From positions 189,367,619 to 189,431,618 of the forward strand of contig NC_081410.1 in assembly GCF_030272615.1 (NCBI RefSeq): 64,000 nucleotides of DNA, in the 5' to 3' direction. Positions 10,170 to 22,133 of the stretch are shown piece by piece. The position numbers were made by a program, and so were the translations under genes. The notes under the pieces were generated by a model. The model did not search any database and was not told the origin of the DNA. It saw nothing but the letters and a program-made list of their open reading frames with translations. Position 1 is the stretch's first letter; each line of letters begins with the position of its first letter. Origin of the DNA: Cryptomeria japonica (Eukaryota > Streptophyta > Pinopsida > Cupressales > Cupressaceae).

Positions 10170-12925
10170 CAAATTTCGCTCCTGACCCTTCCAAAGGGTC
10201 CAAAGCGAATTTCGCTCCTGACCCTTCCAAAGGGTCCAGAGCGAAATTCTCCATAGGACATTCTACTTTGACCAAAACCTAGAACTAATGCATTCCTAGG
10301 CTTGAATAAAGGAAAAAACGCTTGTTTGAATGAAGAAATGTGAAAATGAAGTCAGGATCTTGGCCAAGATTAGGAATTTCGCTCCTGACCCTTCCAAAGG
10401 GTCCAGAGCGAAAATCTTTATAACTCTTGTTTTCCTCCTTATTTTGGCTAGGCGTTGGCTTGATGGGAGATGAATGGGTATGTTTTTGCCTTGAGAGGGA
10501 GTTTGATTGATTTTGAAAAGCAAGATTCTGGCCTAAAGGAGAATTTCGCTCCTGACCCTTCCAAAGGGTCCAGAGCGAAAATCTTCCCAAAGCACATTTC
10601 ATCTTAAGTTTGGCTAATCTTTGACTTGCAGGGTACCTTGGAAGGAAGCTGGGACATTCTTATTGCCTTTGAAAGGTTTGAAAGCATTGAAAATGAAGGG
10701 TTTTGGACAAAAAATGAAAATTTCGCTCCTGACCCTCCCAAAGGGTCCAGAGTGAAAATCTCTCTAAAACACATTTCTTGCCTTATTTGGCCAAAATTTG
10801 ATGTCCAAGGCATGATGAGATGAAGTATGAACATGTTGAAATCCTTGGAGATGATTAGAAGATTGTGAAAATGAAGAATTCTAGCCAGGATAGGAAATTT
10901 CGCTCCTGACCCTTCCAAAGGGTCCAGGGCGAAATTCCTTATAAACCTACCTTTTGACCTTTTTTGGACATGAAATCTTATTCCTAGGGTGATGGAGGGC
11001 GAAACCCTACCTTGCAAAGAAGTTTCAAGTTTAGAAAATGATGATTTTGGGTCAAAAATGAAAATTTCGCTCCTGACCCTTCCAAAGGGTCTAGAGCGAA
11101 TTTTCTTTAAACCTCTTTTGCTATCAAGTTTTTTGCTACGTCAAGTGTGGGATGAGGCAAAATCAAGAAGAGCATGCCCTTAAGAATGACTTTAAGTTGT
11201 TAAAGACCATGAATGATGAAGGAATTGAGCCTAGACAAGATTTTCGCTCCTGACCCTTCCAAAGGGTCCAAAGCGAAAATCCTTGAAAACATTGTTTTTT
11301 CAAAATTTTGGGCAAGGCCAAGCTAGGACAAGGGTGTGAAAAGGCATTTGGATTGCCTTAGAATGAATTTTGGTTGCCAAGAATGCAAAATTGAAAGCCT
11401 AATGAAAATTTCGCTCCTGACCCTTCCAAAGGGTCCAGAGCGAAATTTCTAAAATTCCCCTTTTTCCTTGCAATTCAAGATAAGATTTTGGTTTTTATAC
11501 CATGGGAAGGAGAAAGACAAGATGTTCTATGCCTTGGAAGTGATTTGAAGTTGGAAGGATGGCAAGATAGCCCTAAAACAAGATTTTCGCTCCTGACCCT
11601 TCCAAAGGGTCCAGAGCGAAAATCCTAAAACCTACCCATTCCTTTCAAATTTATGCTAAGACAAGGCTTGATTAAGGTAAGAAATGCCCTTGAGACTACC
11701 TTTGACTTGATGTTGGTTTCCAAAAGTGATGATTTTAGGCCAAAGGAGGATTTTCGCTCTTGACCCTTTCAGAGGGTCCAGGGCGAAAATCCTAAAATCT
11801 CCTATTCTGCCTTGCAAAATGAAATCAAACTTGGATTGGGTGAAAGAAGAAAGATATTTCCTAGCATTGTGAGGTGGATTGAAGTTGGAATGATAAAAAA
11901 TGAGCTACAAAAGGAGAAAATCGCTCCCGACCCTTCCAAAGGGTCCAGGGCGAAAAACACTAAAGTCACCTTTTCCTTCAAGGTTTGAGTAAAACTAAGC
12001 CTGGATTGCAGTAAAAGAAGCCATTTGGAATGCCTTGAAAAGATTTGGATCTTCAAAAAATGTGAATTTTGAGCTCAAGAGAGAATTTCGCTCTTGACCC
12101 TTCCAAAGGGTCCAGAGCGAAATTCTGGATAGGTCCTGTCCCTGGCTAGTTTCTTGAGCGAATTCTCCTTTTTGGGCCTTGTGAAGATCGAACCAATGTT
12201 GCCAAGTTGAGAAGTGGGTTCAATATGGGGGATTCCAGATGAAGTGAAGTGAAGAAAGTAAAATTTAGTGTGAATAGGCAAGCAAAAAAGTGAATTTCGC
12301 TCCTGACCCTTCCAAAGGGTCTAGAGCGAAATTCATCAAAGTCACTATTTCCTCTTTGTGTCAAGACAAGATTTTGATTCCTAAGGCATGAAAAGACAGG
12401 AGAGAGGTTGTTTAAGCCGTGCAAGATGAGTTGAAGTGAAGGAAAACAAGCAAAGAGAGAAATTTGCTCTTGACCCTTCCAAAGGGTCCAGGGCAAAATT
12501 CTCCAAATCAACCATTTTTCCCTTGAGTGAAGCTAAAATGTTGATACCTCTGGCATGGTTGAGGATAGGGTGAGATATTCTTGCCTTGTGGGGTGAAGTG
12601 AAGTAAAGGAAGTGTAAAATAAAGCCTGAAGAAGGAATTTCGCCCCTGACCCTTCCAAAGGGTCCAGAGCGAAATTCTCATTATCACCTAATTTGCCCAT
12701 ATGAGAAGCTAAAAGGATGGATCTCTAGACTTTGTTGGCCTAATCAAGAAAATCGCTCTTGACCCTTCCAAAGGGTCCAGGGCGAAATCCTTTGAAACTG
12801 CTATTTTTCACCTTGTTGGGGCTAGGCGAGGAGCTAATTGTGAGGTAATGTTGAAAGGAGGTCTAAATGAGCCAGGAATGCAAAATTCGCTCCTGACCCT
12901 TCCAAAGGGTCCAGGGCGAAATTTT
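10170..12925. repeat. Array of 18 conserved dyad hairpins, ~170-bp period
   Basis: Eighteen copies of a 37-43 bp imperfect palindrome start near 10170, 10207, 10374, 10541, 10716, 10893, 11061, 11239, 11404, 11581, 11748, 11914, 12082, 12292, 12459, 12634, 12749 and 12881. Each has outer arms TTTCGCTC/GAGCGAAA, a 2-nt internal mismatch, inner arms GACCCTT/AAGGGTC and a 3-nt loop (CCA). Most intervals are 165-178 bp. The first two copies abut, and the last intervals shrink to 115 and 132 bp. The intervening ~125 bp are homologous but far more diverged than the dyads. Several minus-strand ORFs here simply read through the repeats. Confidence 0.95.
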
Positions 12926-13084
12926 TATAGGGCCTGTCCCTGGAAAGAGTCTTGAACTAACTTCATTTTAATATCTTTTTTTTTGTTGATGATTTAAGTT
13001 GAAAATGCTATGTTGAAATGAATTTATCATGTGTCCTTAATCATCTTTTGGTTTGTTTTGGCAGATGAAAGAAGACCAGGCCAG

Positions 13085-13185
13085 AACAAGGACAACCTTC
13101 TCTAGCCCAACATCAACAAGGATGACCTTCTCCAGCCCAGCCTCATCAAGGACGACCTCTTCCAGTCCAACATTTGAAGGAAAGA
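13085..13185 (+). repeat. ~33-bp tandem repeat, three units
   Basis: Three diverged units read roughly ACAAGGACAACCTTC then TCCAGCCCAACATC, starting near 13087, 13120 and 13150. They read as a serine/threonine-rich peptide (RTTFSSP type) in a short plus-strand ORF at 13053-13259. That ORF has no family resemblance and is not called as a gene. Confidence 0.6.
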
Positions 13186-13379
13186 CAAGGTGGCATCCCA
13201 GTCATCACTCCTCCAGTCGGGTTGGTCCACTTCAGCATGTCCAGATTCAATGTACCTGACTCATCAAAGATGGCACTAACTTCGATGTACCTACCCCGAC
13301 TATCCATTGGTCAAATATTCCAGAGAAGACATGTGTCCAAATAATGCAATTATTTCATTGGTCAGAATTAAGTTTGTTG

Positions 13380-13475
13380 TAACAAACCCTAATTAGGGTT
13401 TCATTGTAAAATCTTGGCCATTGATCTCAAATTGATCTAAGCCATTGAATTGTATTGTGGGCACTATATAAGCCC
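13380..13475 (+). promoter_or_regulatory. LTR promoter: CCCTAATTAGGG dyad and TATA box
   Basis: AACCCTAATTAGGGTTT at about 13385 is followed 80 bp later by ACTATATAAGCC, with TATATAA at 13465-13471. This is the usual arrangement of a plant LTR promoter. It would place the dyad array in U3 and start the transcript near 13495. Similar pairs lie near 3044 and, for the TATA box alone, at 8651. Confidence 0.5.
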
Positions 13476-14341
13476 TGGCTCCTCATTTGTAAAAGCTAAT
13501 AGTTAGTCAGTAGTTAGAAGGTGAATAGTTAGCTAATAGTGAATAGTTAGTTGATAGAATAGCAATTAGAGTAGAATAGAAAGAGAAGGCAAGGATTGTT
13601 GCCAAGATGTTGTAAAAGACTTGTAAACTTCATTGAAGAAATGGTGAAATCTATGGGTTGATTCAACAATTTGCATGGTCTCTATACTTCTCAGATTTGA
13701 TTTCATGTTATTAGATGAGTGTAAGAAATGTGTTTGATTGATGGTGAAATTTGTATATCCATACTACTAGCAGTTTGTTGATTGCAGACTTGCCTTGTGT
13801 AGTCAACTGGAATCATTCAGCTTAAGCTTAACTTCAATTGTCGCTTCTTCGCTGATATGCATCAGCCTGATGGTGTCTATGCCTGTAGCAATTATCTGAA
13901 CATCATAAAGCTTTCCTTCGAAGATCGCACTAATCTTGTGGAGATGGTCCTGGGATGTCAAAACAAGAATTAGTTAGAATTTCATCAAAGGTCATTCATT
14001 GCTCTTACATTCTTAGTGTCAGAATTAGATCCTTTCCTCGCCCTCATCCTTTTTTCTTTTTTCAAAATCTAGGCTAGTGAAATCCTGTGTTCCAGTAATA
14101 TTCAAAGCAAATCAGACTTTTAGGTCGTCAAGTGTAAGTCCCCTTGTGATTCCAACAAAATCACATCATACCACAAAGAGCTTATCCACCAGTAGAGAAC
14201 CTACATACAAGAACCTTGGAGTTGCCTCGACTGATCCTTCGGCGAGATCTTCAGCAGTCGGGAAACTTTGCTCAAGAGAGGATAAGGTACCTTTTAGGTA
14301 TTTTATTCTGTGTTTGGTCGTGTACAAAAAACACATCAACA

Positions 14342-16010
14342 CTACCTTAAAACGTTTTGTGTCTATCTTCTACTTCTACCTTATATGAGTTAGTATTTTA
14401 ACGAAATTTGAAGGTTTGGTTTAATAGAAAATATTTTGAAAGTGACTTGGTTTTGTATCTTGAATCTTTGAAAATACATAATTTATGCCCATTTTACTCT
14501 ACTTGTTATGAGAAATGGTTTCTCTTTTATTGATTGATTATATTTTTATTTGGATAATATATTCTTTGAAGTTTCCTACTTGAAAATTTCTCAGTTGTAA
14601 AATGTCTTTTTCTTTTATCCTTTTGGGATGCAAACATGTTTAAGTAGTTGTTGTGAGGTCTTACTAAGTTTTGGAAGGTTTCAGAGTTTGTTATGATGGT
14701 GTAGTCTCTATGATTAAAAATTCTTTTCATTTTAATAATAATTTGGAATGAAGTGTTAGCAGCATTTTACCACCCATTCACATCATACAACAAGACTAGA
14801 GGTTTACTCGCACATCATTCAGTGAAATGTTTTATTGTTAACTTAGCAATAACTTTATCAACTTCATACAAAACTTACCAAAGAATTATTAACTAGGAAA
14901 GCTTACATGCTACACTGCACTCTGCTATTGTAGACAAACTTTTCATTTGGAAATTCATGGGCTACACTATTTTATTTGCTTTATATATTGCTAGCTATGG
15001 AAATGCCTTTTAAATTTCAAAAAGTAGTTTGTCTCTTTTCATCATTTTTTTTTAACTTTTTTTAAATCCAGTTTCCCTCCATTTTTTCTTGTTTAATACT
15101 AGATTTTTTCAAAAAATCTTAATACTTTTAGTTTGTTGAGTTTTTCTTCAAAATATTATTGCTGATATGCCTATGATCATCTTTGTTTCTCAAGTGGATC
15201 AAATATACAAGGAGATTCATCCTCGTTAAGCACATTAAATTTAGGGCCCCCATGCTTTTGTTGAATGATATGTGCCAAATGCTACTGCATAACAATACAA
15301 GCTTCAAATGGAAACTGGTATATTCATTAATGATTCTTTCAGACCAACTATTTTCTTTATTTCCTTGTCAATTTGCATGCTTGTCCACAGAATATCTGCC
15401 TTTCTAGCATCATCAGCTAGATAAAATAATTTTCTAAGTATGAAACCAAGTTGTAAAGTGTGAGGAGCATTGCTTGCCTTCGCCAATGCCAAGAAAATAG
15501 TCACTTGTACATTCTCCACTTTTACGTACATCATTGTCTGACCACATCACATAACAGCTTATAGCCAAGGTTACTTTTTCTATAAGGGATGAACATAAAT
15601 AGGGTAATTTTAGAATTTGGCTAATTTCATCCATCACATACAAGAAAGGAGTTTCGTCGGATTTTCTTGATCAGCAAGTATGCATGTCATCAAGTATATT
15701 TCAGATCACTAGTAAAATGCGACTAATTAGTGGCTCCCTATGGGACCATTCGAGAAGGTGAGGTTCAAGTTTTCCATCAAAATGAACCTTTCCCTCTTCA
15801 ATAATTTTGGATACTCTAACACTATTTATGTTTGACAAATTGGGAAGTGTCTTTGCAATCTTCTTTCCTTCTTTCTTTGAGGCATAACATTTTCCATATA
15901 CTCCAAAACCTTTCTCCTTCATAATAACAAAGCAATGGTATACCATTGCACAATATGATAACTAATGGCCATTGAACTCGTGTAGAAGCCCTCTCTCTGT
16001 TTCTTGTTTA
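14342..16010. other. Unassigned stretch with short minus-strand ORFs
   Basis: Nothing was recognised on the plus strand. On the minus strand, short open stretches at 15304-15534, 15434-15643 and 15701-15946 look mildly protein-like (no long simple repeats, mixed composition). They lie in different frames and match no family I know. They could be exons or relics of the same locus as the PPR pseudogene further along, but that is a guess. Confidence 0.3.
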
Positions 16011-16479
16011 TTCACTTGAATGGAAAGGACTCACTAACTCTATAATATTGTTGGATTTTGGAATTGTGATTTGCAATAACAAAAGGATTCTCCCAACTCC
16101 AATCACCTATTACTGAAGGCTCTAAAATAGGAATATTGACTGCTTGAGATTGGGCTGACTCAAGGAGGGCATATCTGGGCACTTTAATTGGGTGGTGAGA
16201 AAGACATAGAGGAACCTCACGAACTCTGCCATATGCTGTTTTGGTTTTCCACAAGATGCAGTTGTTTAAGGCATTCTATGAAATAGTGCACATGCCTGAT
16301 GCTTGTTTCCCGATTTTACATGCATGTTTACCAAAGCAATTGTGACTACAATGAATGAAAAAAGCTGCTTTCAATAATGATTTGATGGATGTTGAAACCT
16401 TGTTCTAGATATTTGATGTTAGTATAAGTTGAGAGGCTCTTGGTATAGGTTGCGAGGTTGTTGGTATAGGTTGTGGAAA

Positions 16480-17660
16480 TTGGCATTACAACTGCCAAAT
16501 GCATTTTCTTGAAAGCTTCAAAAACTTTTTCATCATATCCATTATGCTAATATCTTGTATTTCTGCATTCCATGAGATGACAATGTTTGTGGTGTGTGGT
16601 GAGAGAGGTTTGCAGAATTTGGCTTTGTACAAGCTGATTGCATTGTGGCCTTTTTCAAAAAACATATATTGTGCATATTCAACAATCAATACTTTACATA
16701 CGATGATAAATCCTTGAGGGTTTCTTATTGACTAGTTTCAATGCCTTGACTTCACTTCCACATTTTGCATGCATGCCGATGAGAGAATTTACAACTATAG
16801 CATCTGACAAATATTCTTCTATTCACTATGATTTAATGGATGTCCATATGCTGTTTCAGAAACTCCCATTTTGGCACAGGCAGCGAAGATAGTGTCAACT
16901 CTGGCTTTGCACCTATGTATTGCCTTCACTTGAAAGTTTTTAACTCATTTTCAACAAATCCATTTTATGCATATCCTGCAACCATTGGATTCACTGAGAT
17001 GACATTTCTTTGAAGCGTGCTATCCAACAGTTCACGTGCCTTGTTAACGCTTCCATATTATGCATGCAGGTCTGCCACAAGCTTGCAGCTATAATCTATC
17101 TGCCATTTGCATTTTATTGAAATTTTATAACACTTTTTCAACAAAGCATTATGTGCATACTTTGCAAGCATTTCTGTCCATTTGATCATGTTTCTTTGAG
17201 GCCCCTTTGTCAAACAGCTCACAAATGTTTTCCATGTTTCCATACTCTGCAATATTGTCTACTAAATCGGTTGTAACTACAACATATTATAGTATTCCTC
17301 TATCCTTCGTTTTGATGAATGTTCATGCACTGCTTCAAAGCTCCTATTCAGGCATGAACAGGGAGGATGCTGGCATAGGTTGTGGAGTTCTGCTTTACAC
17401 TTGCCAATCATGCTTGTTTGAAAGTTTCTAAAACCCCTCCAACAAATCTGCTTTGCGTATATCATGAAACTATGACATTTCATGAGATGACATCTATTCA
17501 AGACATTCTGTATAGCAGTCCATGCACCATGTATATGTTTTCAAACGTTTCTTGTAATCATGGCATTCATGATAGCACATTTTTGTGAGGCATTTTGTCC
17601 AACCTGTTGCACCATGTCTGTAATTCCACACTTGTGCATGTTTACTTGGCTGCTGTGATT
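16480..17660 (-). pseudogene. PPR (pentatricopeptide repeat) protein pseudogene
   Basis: PPR proteins bind organellar RNA through tandem ~35-residue helical repeats. On the minus strand several short frames carry PPR hallmarks. At 16486-16689 there is VISWNAEIQ followed by a helix ending LKLSRKCIW. At 17058-17252 there is GPQRNMIKWTEMLAKYAHNA. At 17277-17501 YAKQ is followed by a CSCLNRSFEAVHEHSSKR stretch, like the plant linker ACSCL...G..VH. Near 17600 there is an MPHKNVLS-like piece. These match the plant PLS-class pattern RNVISWNAMI.GYAQNG...AL. The pieces are in different frames with stops between, and no DYW/E domain was recognised downstream. It is a strongly decayed gene or retrocopy. 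Confidence 0.7.
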
Positions 17661-20016
17661 TCAAAAGCTTTGTTTATTTCTTTATAATTTCCCAAACTGT
17701 TACAACTGTTTATCATTATCTTTTCCTTTCTTCGGCATTTTGGACAAAGCATAACTATTTCTTTCTTTCTTTATCAGCATTTTGAGGGAGGTTGTTAACT
17801 TGGGTCAGAGCTGATTAAACTAAGTTTCCCTTCATCATCAGCATTTGAGAAGGAGTTAAGAACTTCACAAAATTACGCATTTTGGGCAGACTTATCAACC
17901 TACATGAATGTGCTGATAAGATAAAGTTTCTTCTTGTTATCAGCAATTTAAGGTGACTTCACAACTTGTGTTGGTGCTTGGAGGGAAGTTATTAAGTTGC
18001 AAAATGTTCAGCATTGCTTGGAAAGGATTCATCAACATTTGGAGCTGGAGTTACAACTTTTAAGACCCTTAATTTATAATTAAGAAAAATAGTTATGCAT
18101 CAATCCTATTTCATTTATCAACATTTTCACAACTATTCACAACTTTTTAAAGGCACGAAAGAAATGCTTTATCTGCTTTCTAAATTTCCACCTTGGCGTT
18201 TGTAACTTATCATCACAACACTTCAACCTTTAGAATTTGAAACTTGTTCTTTTTACCAAACTTCTTTGGTCTCTCTTTAAATAACATCATCGAGGCTTCA
18301 AGTGCATCATAACTTCAAATACTAACTTGAAATCCTAATCTTATTTAATAAGTTTTAACTTCATTAAACTTGTCCATCAAGTCTGTGAATGTAGTGAAGG
18401 AAAAAAATAGGCATAGATTTTGATTGGATCAATAAATTCTCATGAAACATTGCCATATTGTGGAAAATGACATCGCGAATCTCTTTGGAAAGAATTTTAG
18501 CCTTGTCTTCAATAAAATTTCCAATTTAATTGTTTTGGTAAATCGGCCAATGAAAATTTGAAGTTTTAATATTTGGTACACCAGAACACTTTTCGATCTG
18601 AAAACGTTTCGACCTGAAAACTGGTCAATTTAGGTGAAATATCACCAGGAATACTCTATAAAAGGAATTTATTTCATCTTTCATACATTTTTAAATTTAA
18701 TTGTTTTTTGTACATTTTTTCAATCCACATGACTGCTTTTGGATCTGAAGTGGAACGGCGAACAACTTTATTTTGGGTTGGTGTTAGATATCCAAATTTA
18801 ATGCCAATAACCTGCCAAAATTAATTGAACACTAATACTTGGAATAGTTATGACAAATTGCATGGGAATTATACAATGTCAATGACCTGAGACAATGGTT
18901 CTTGGATGACAAATTTGATTGAACAAATGACCTATATACTGAAAATACTTAAGGAATTTGCTATTAGGAGTCATCCAACAAGAGACATTTCACACAAAAA
19001 TTAAAAAGTGGCATGTTCAAACAGGGGCAACAATGTTTAAGGGATTTTGTTTCCTGTCCTGGTCTAGTTACCTTGTACACTGTTCACTACTGAGAATTGT
19101 GGGAGTATCTAGTACCTAGCGGATCTCTTTTTTCTAACAAAGAGTTATGCTAATTATGTATCTGTATATTAAATACAGTAATAATATATTATATATTAGT
19201 GGAGATGAGCTGTGGATTTAGTATGGTATGGTTGTAAAAGTTAATTTATGAAGCAAGAATAAAATGTACTTTAGTGAAGGAGGAGGCAACATCTAGTGGC
19301 AGAAGGTTATTGCCCTCCAATGTTGGTTGGAGTTGTGTCAGAGATTCATTCGTAGTAATTAACATTTAGTTTATGACATTATGTACAACGCAAATGATAT
19401 AAATTTTAACATGTTAATTTATCCTGTCCTTACTGTATTTTTATATGCTACAGTTCTTATTTAAATAGATAAGTGAAGCTGTACCTTATTTCATGTTATT
19501 TTTAATTAGGTGATCTTGGTAAGGCCATAATAATCGTATATGATATAATTCATCTAGTTGTTATCTCATTAACTATAGTAATACCAAAAAGGTGTAATGT
19601 CCCACTTATACCACTTTCACATTTATATAAGAGGATGCCATATTGTAAGTTAACATCACCATGTACGTAATAATTCTGCAATATAATATAATGTATTTTC
19701 AGATACACAGATACAAATTCCTTTATCGATACTCATATTCCTTTCTTTATACCAAGTGTTCCTTATGTGGATGGAAAACTGCATGAGTAATCCTCTTGTT
19801 TACTTATATGGTTTGAGTTAATCATAAGCCACAAAAGAGGGTCTAAAGATTTTGTCAATGTGGAGGACTATCCTTCTAGGCTTGTTGCTGGAGTAGTTCT
19901 CTTTGCTTGCGGGCTCTGTGTTCCTGGTATTTCTTTGTAGTCACATTCTAGATATCCAAGGCATTGAATTGAGGAACATTGATGAAGTGGAATAGAGTAG
20001 ATTGGATTCATAATTG
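17661..20016. other. Unassigned AT-rich stretch
   Basis: No domain or long ORF. 17690-17960 contains a weak repeat of CATCAGCATTTGAG...GTT(A)AG(A)ACTT phrases at roughly 110-bp spacing. Near 19593 TGTAATGTCCCAC resembles the terminus of the insertion at 48618 (TGTAATGTCCCC), which may mark a degraded relative. Nothing else was seen. Confidence 0.35.
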
Positions 20017-20196
20017 TTATTATGCCGAGTTTCTGGATTCAACTGTGTAGATTTTTTTTTGCATCAAATTAAATAATAGATTAAGTTGATTAAGATTGTA
20101 TTAAGTAATAATACATAATAAATATTATAAATTATAAAAGCATTTTGTGATGCATACAAAATCTACACAGTTGAATCCAGAAACTCAGCATAATAA
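20017..20196. mobile_element. MITE-like inverted repeat (~180 bp)
   Basis: The left arm (20017-20066) reads TTATTATGCCGAGTTTCTGG, then ATTCAACTGTGTAGATTTT and so on. The right arm (20148-20196) is its reverse complement with only a few mismatches over about 48 bp, separated by about 80 bp of AT-rich sequence. A long terminal inverted repeat with a short non-coding centre is what a MITE looks like. The ends lie in TTATTA/TAATAA, so a 3-bp TAA/TTA-type target duplication is possible but cannot be told apart from the arm. The superfamily is not assigned. Confidence 0.75.
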
Positions 20197-22130
20197 TCAT
20201 CATGAGCTGTGGAAATTAAATATCTTTGACATAATTGTTGTTCAAAGTTCTGATAATAGGTGGCAAGGTCTTGTTGCATAACATGGGGATCCTACTAACT
20301 TTGAAAGGTTGATTCTATGACAGGAATGTTATTAAGTGACTAAAAAAGAATAAGAACAAGAAAGTACCATCTTTCGCTAACCTTACAAAGAACAGGGTAA
20401 GGGCAATAGACTAAGAAACAAGAGGATGAACAAAAATAGTTGTCGCTTAGATTATGTGATGCCTTTTTGACTCTAAACTAAGAACTTGAAATGAAATTTA
20501 GATTGGCAAAGCAATAGATAAAGCAAATGCTAACACTAAAATACCACTTTGGTCTTTTCTGATAAAAAATAGAAATAAAGATTTAACTAACGAGTTGACA
20601 AGGACTTGAGGTGATAGACAAATTGGAGCTCTAGCCTTGGTGAGAGGAAGACCAAGAATCATCTACCATGGGAGCTTATTTATCTCCTTGTGATTTGGAT
20701 GAAGGATTTGTGGCTTAGTAGGTTTAGATTTTCTTGGTTACCTTAGTGTTATGTTAGTCTCATGTCGTTGTGTTTATGTTAAGTTGATTGTTTTAGTTTT
20801 TTCTGGGTTGAAGTCTTTGTTGTTTTCTTTTTTATTTATTTTTATTTGTGTTGCCACACAGTCCAATGTTGGAAACCTTTATACAATATTTCTGTTTTGC
20901 ATGGTATGGGGAATTCGTGAGGAAGCGCTACAAGTTTGGTTTATATCCTTTTCTGAACTATATGGATGTACAAAGTAGTGAATGTAAGGGATGGAAAAGG
21001 GTAATAAGGAGATGAGATAATGCTGACTTGACTTGCATTTTGCGAGTAGTTTTATCCTCTACTAAAGTACAAGATAATTGAGCAAAATTGTAGGATATGA
21101 AAACTTTTAGGGATGTGGCTAGGTTTAAGGTTGTAGAGGTCATTGATAGAGTCAAGTTTGAGCTGTAGACTAAAGTGGAAAGTGTATAGGGAGCCGCTGT
21201 TGAAATCTCTAGTCAAGGAGGTAAGAATTCTTGCCTATCTTCTCCCAACCCTAATATAAAGGTTATTGATATAGAAACATCCTAGGGGTAGTGCAATCTT
21301 GCATCACACGAAGAGAGCTTGATTATTAACGAGCATAAATAGGTAATACAAAATTATTTATCCTTGATCCTTTGGTCATGATTGAGCTTGAACTAGGGAT
21401 TCTTAAGGGATCCATGAGCAATGCCTTTTCGCTAAATGAATATAAATAGCTTATGCATATGTATCTTAATTTCGATCAACTTAATGCTACTTATTTCAAT
21501 AATTTTAGTAAACTATTTTAAATTTCTTTTCCACATGCAATATTAGAAATGCATAAAAGAACATTTTTTTCACTAAGGCATAATGCTAACTTTATCTATT
21601 TAAGCGTAAAGGATATCGTGCAAGCACCTAACCCAAGCATTTCAAAAACCAATCAAATTCAAGTACAAGAAGAATTAACTAAACACACAAAGTTACCACA
21701 TAGTTTTAATTGCACATGTCCAAAATTGACAGCCATTTGGATCAGGATTTCATAGAGTTTAACATGGACTTATAACTTGAATTGAGTGAGATTGAAAAAA
21801 CAACTTAAACACAATTACCCAAATTGACCATCTCTCGATTAATCATCATTAGAGAACCTATCCTTGTACACTCAGTTATCACAGTAGGTGTGTTTACACG
21901 ATACAAGATAGTCGAAGCACAACATATAAAACCCAACAAAACATGTAATCAAACAAGGAATTCCTCCATCATAAAATTAAATCATAACATCAAATGCAAC
22001 ACCAATCTAATCATATAACCACATCTTATTGAAGATGATTTACAATAAACATGATCTAGATATGAAAAGATACAGTTTAATCAATTTACAAATCATCAAT
22101 AACCATAAAGACATGGGCATGGCAATGCTC
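20197..22130. other. Unassigned stretch
   Basis: No recognisable protein, repeat array or element end. Short ORFs (for example 20751-20978 and 21549-21755) have hydrophobic or low-information composition and no upstream or downstream continuation. They are taken as chance. Confidence 0.4.
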
Positions 22131-22133
22131 AAA

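Larger units (their letters stand above)
9579..14341 (+). mobile_element. Giant LTR-like element (4.76 kb), best copy
   Basis: It begins TGTTGTGA and ends ACATCAACA, giving TGTTG/CAACA inverted termini typical of an LTR. In order it contains a 33-bp repeat (9881-10012), an array of 18 dyads (10170-12925), a second 33-bp repeat (13085-13185), a CCCTAATTAGGG dyad (about 13388), a TATATAA box (13465) and an R/U5-like tail. The flanking bases (CATAT before, CTACC after) do not form a 5-bp target duplication, and neither a primer site nor a polypurine tract adjoins. It may be an old solo LTR, or one LTR of an element whose rest was lost. Assignment to gypsy rather than Copia is not established. 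Confidence 0.6.

Noticed and set aside
10285-12511. Minus-strand ORFs repeating an FALDPLEGSGAKF-like peptide
   Set aside because: They are translations of the dyad repeat in whichever frame is open; frames change between units and there is no consistent gene.
10170-12925. Regularly spaced palindromic repeats resembling a CRISPR array
   Set aside because: The intervals (about 125 bp) are homologous to one another rather than unique, the period is far too long, no cas genes are present and the context is plant retrotransposon DNA.
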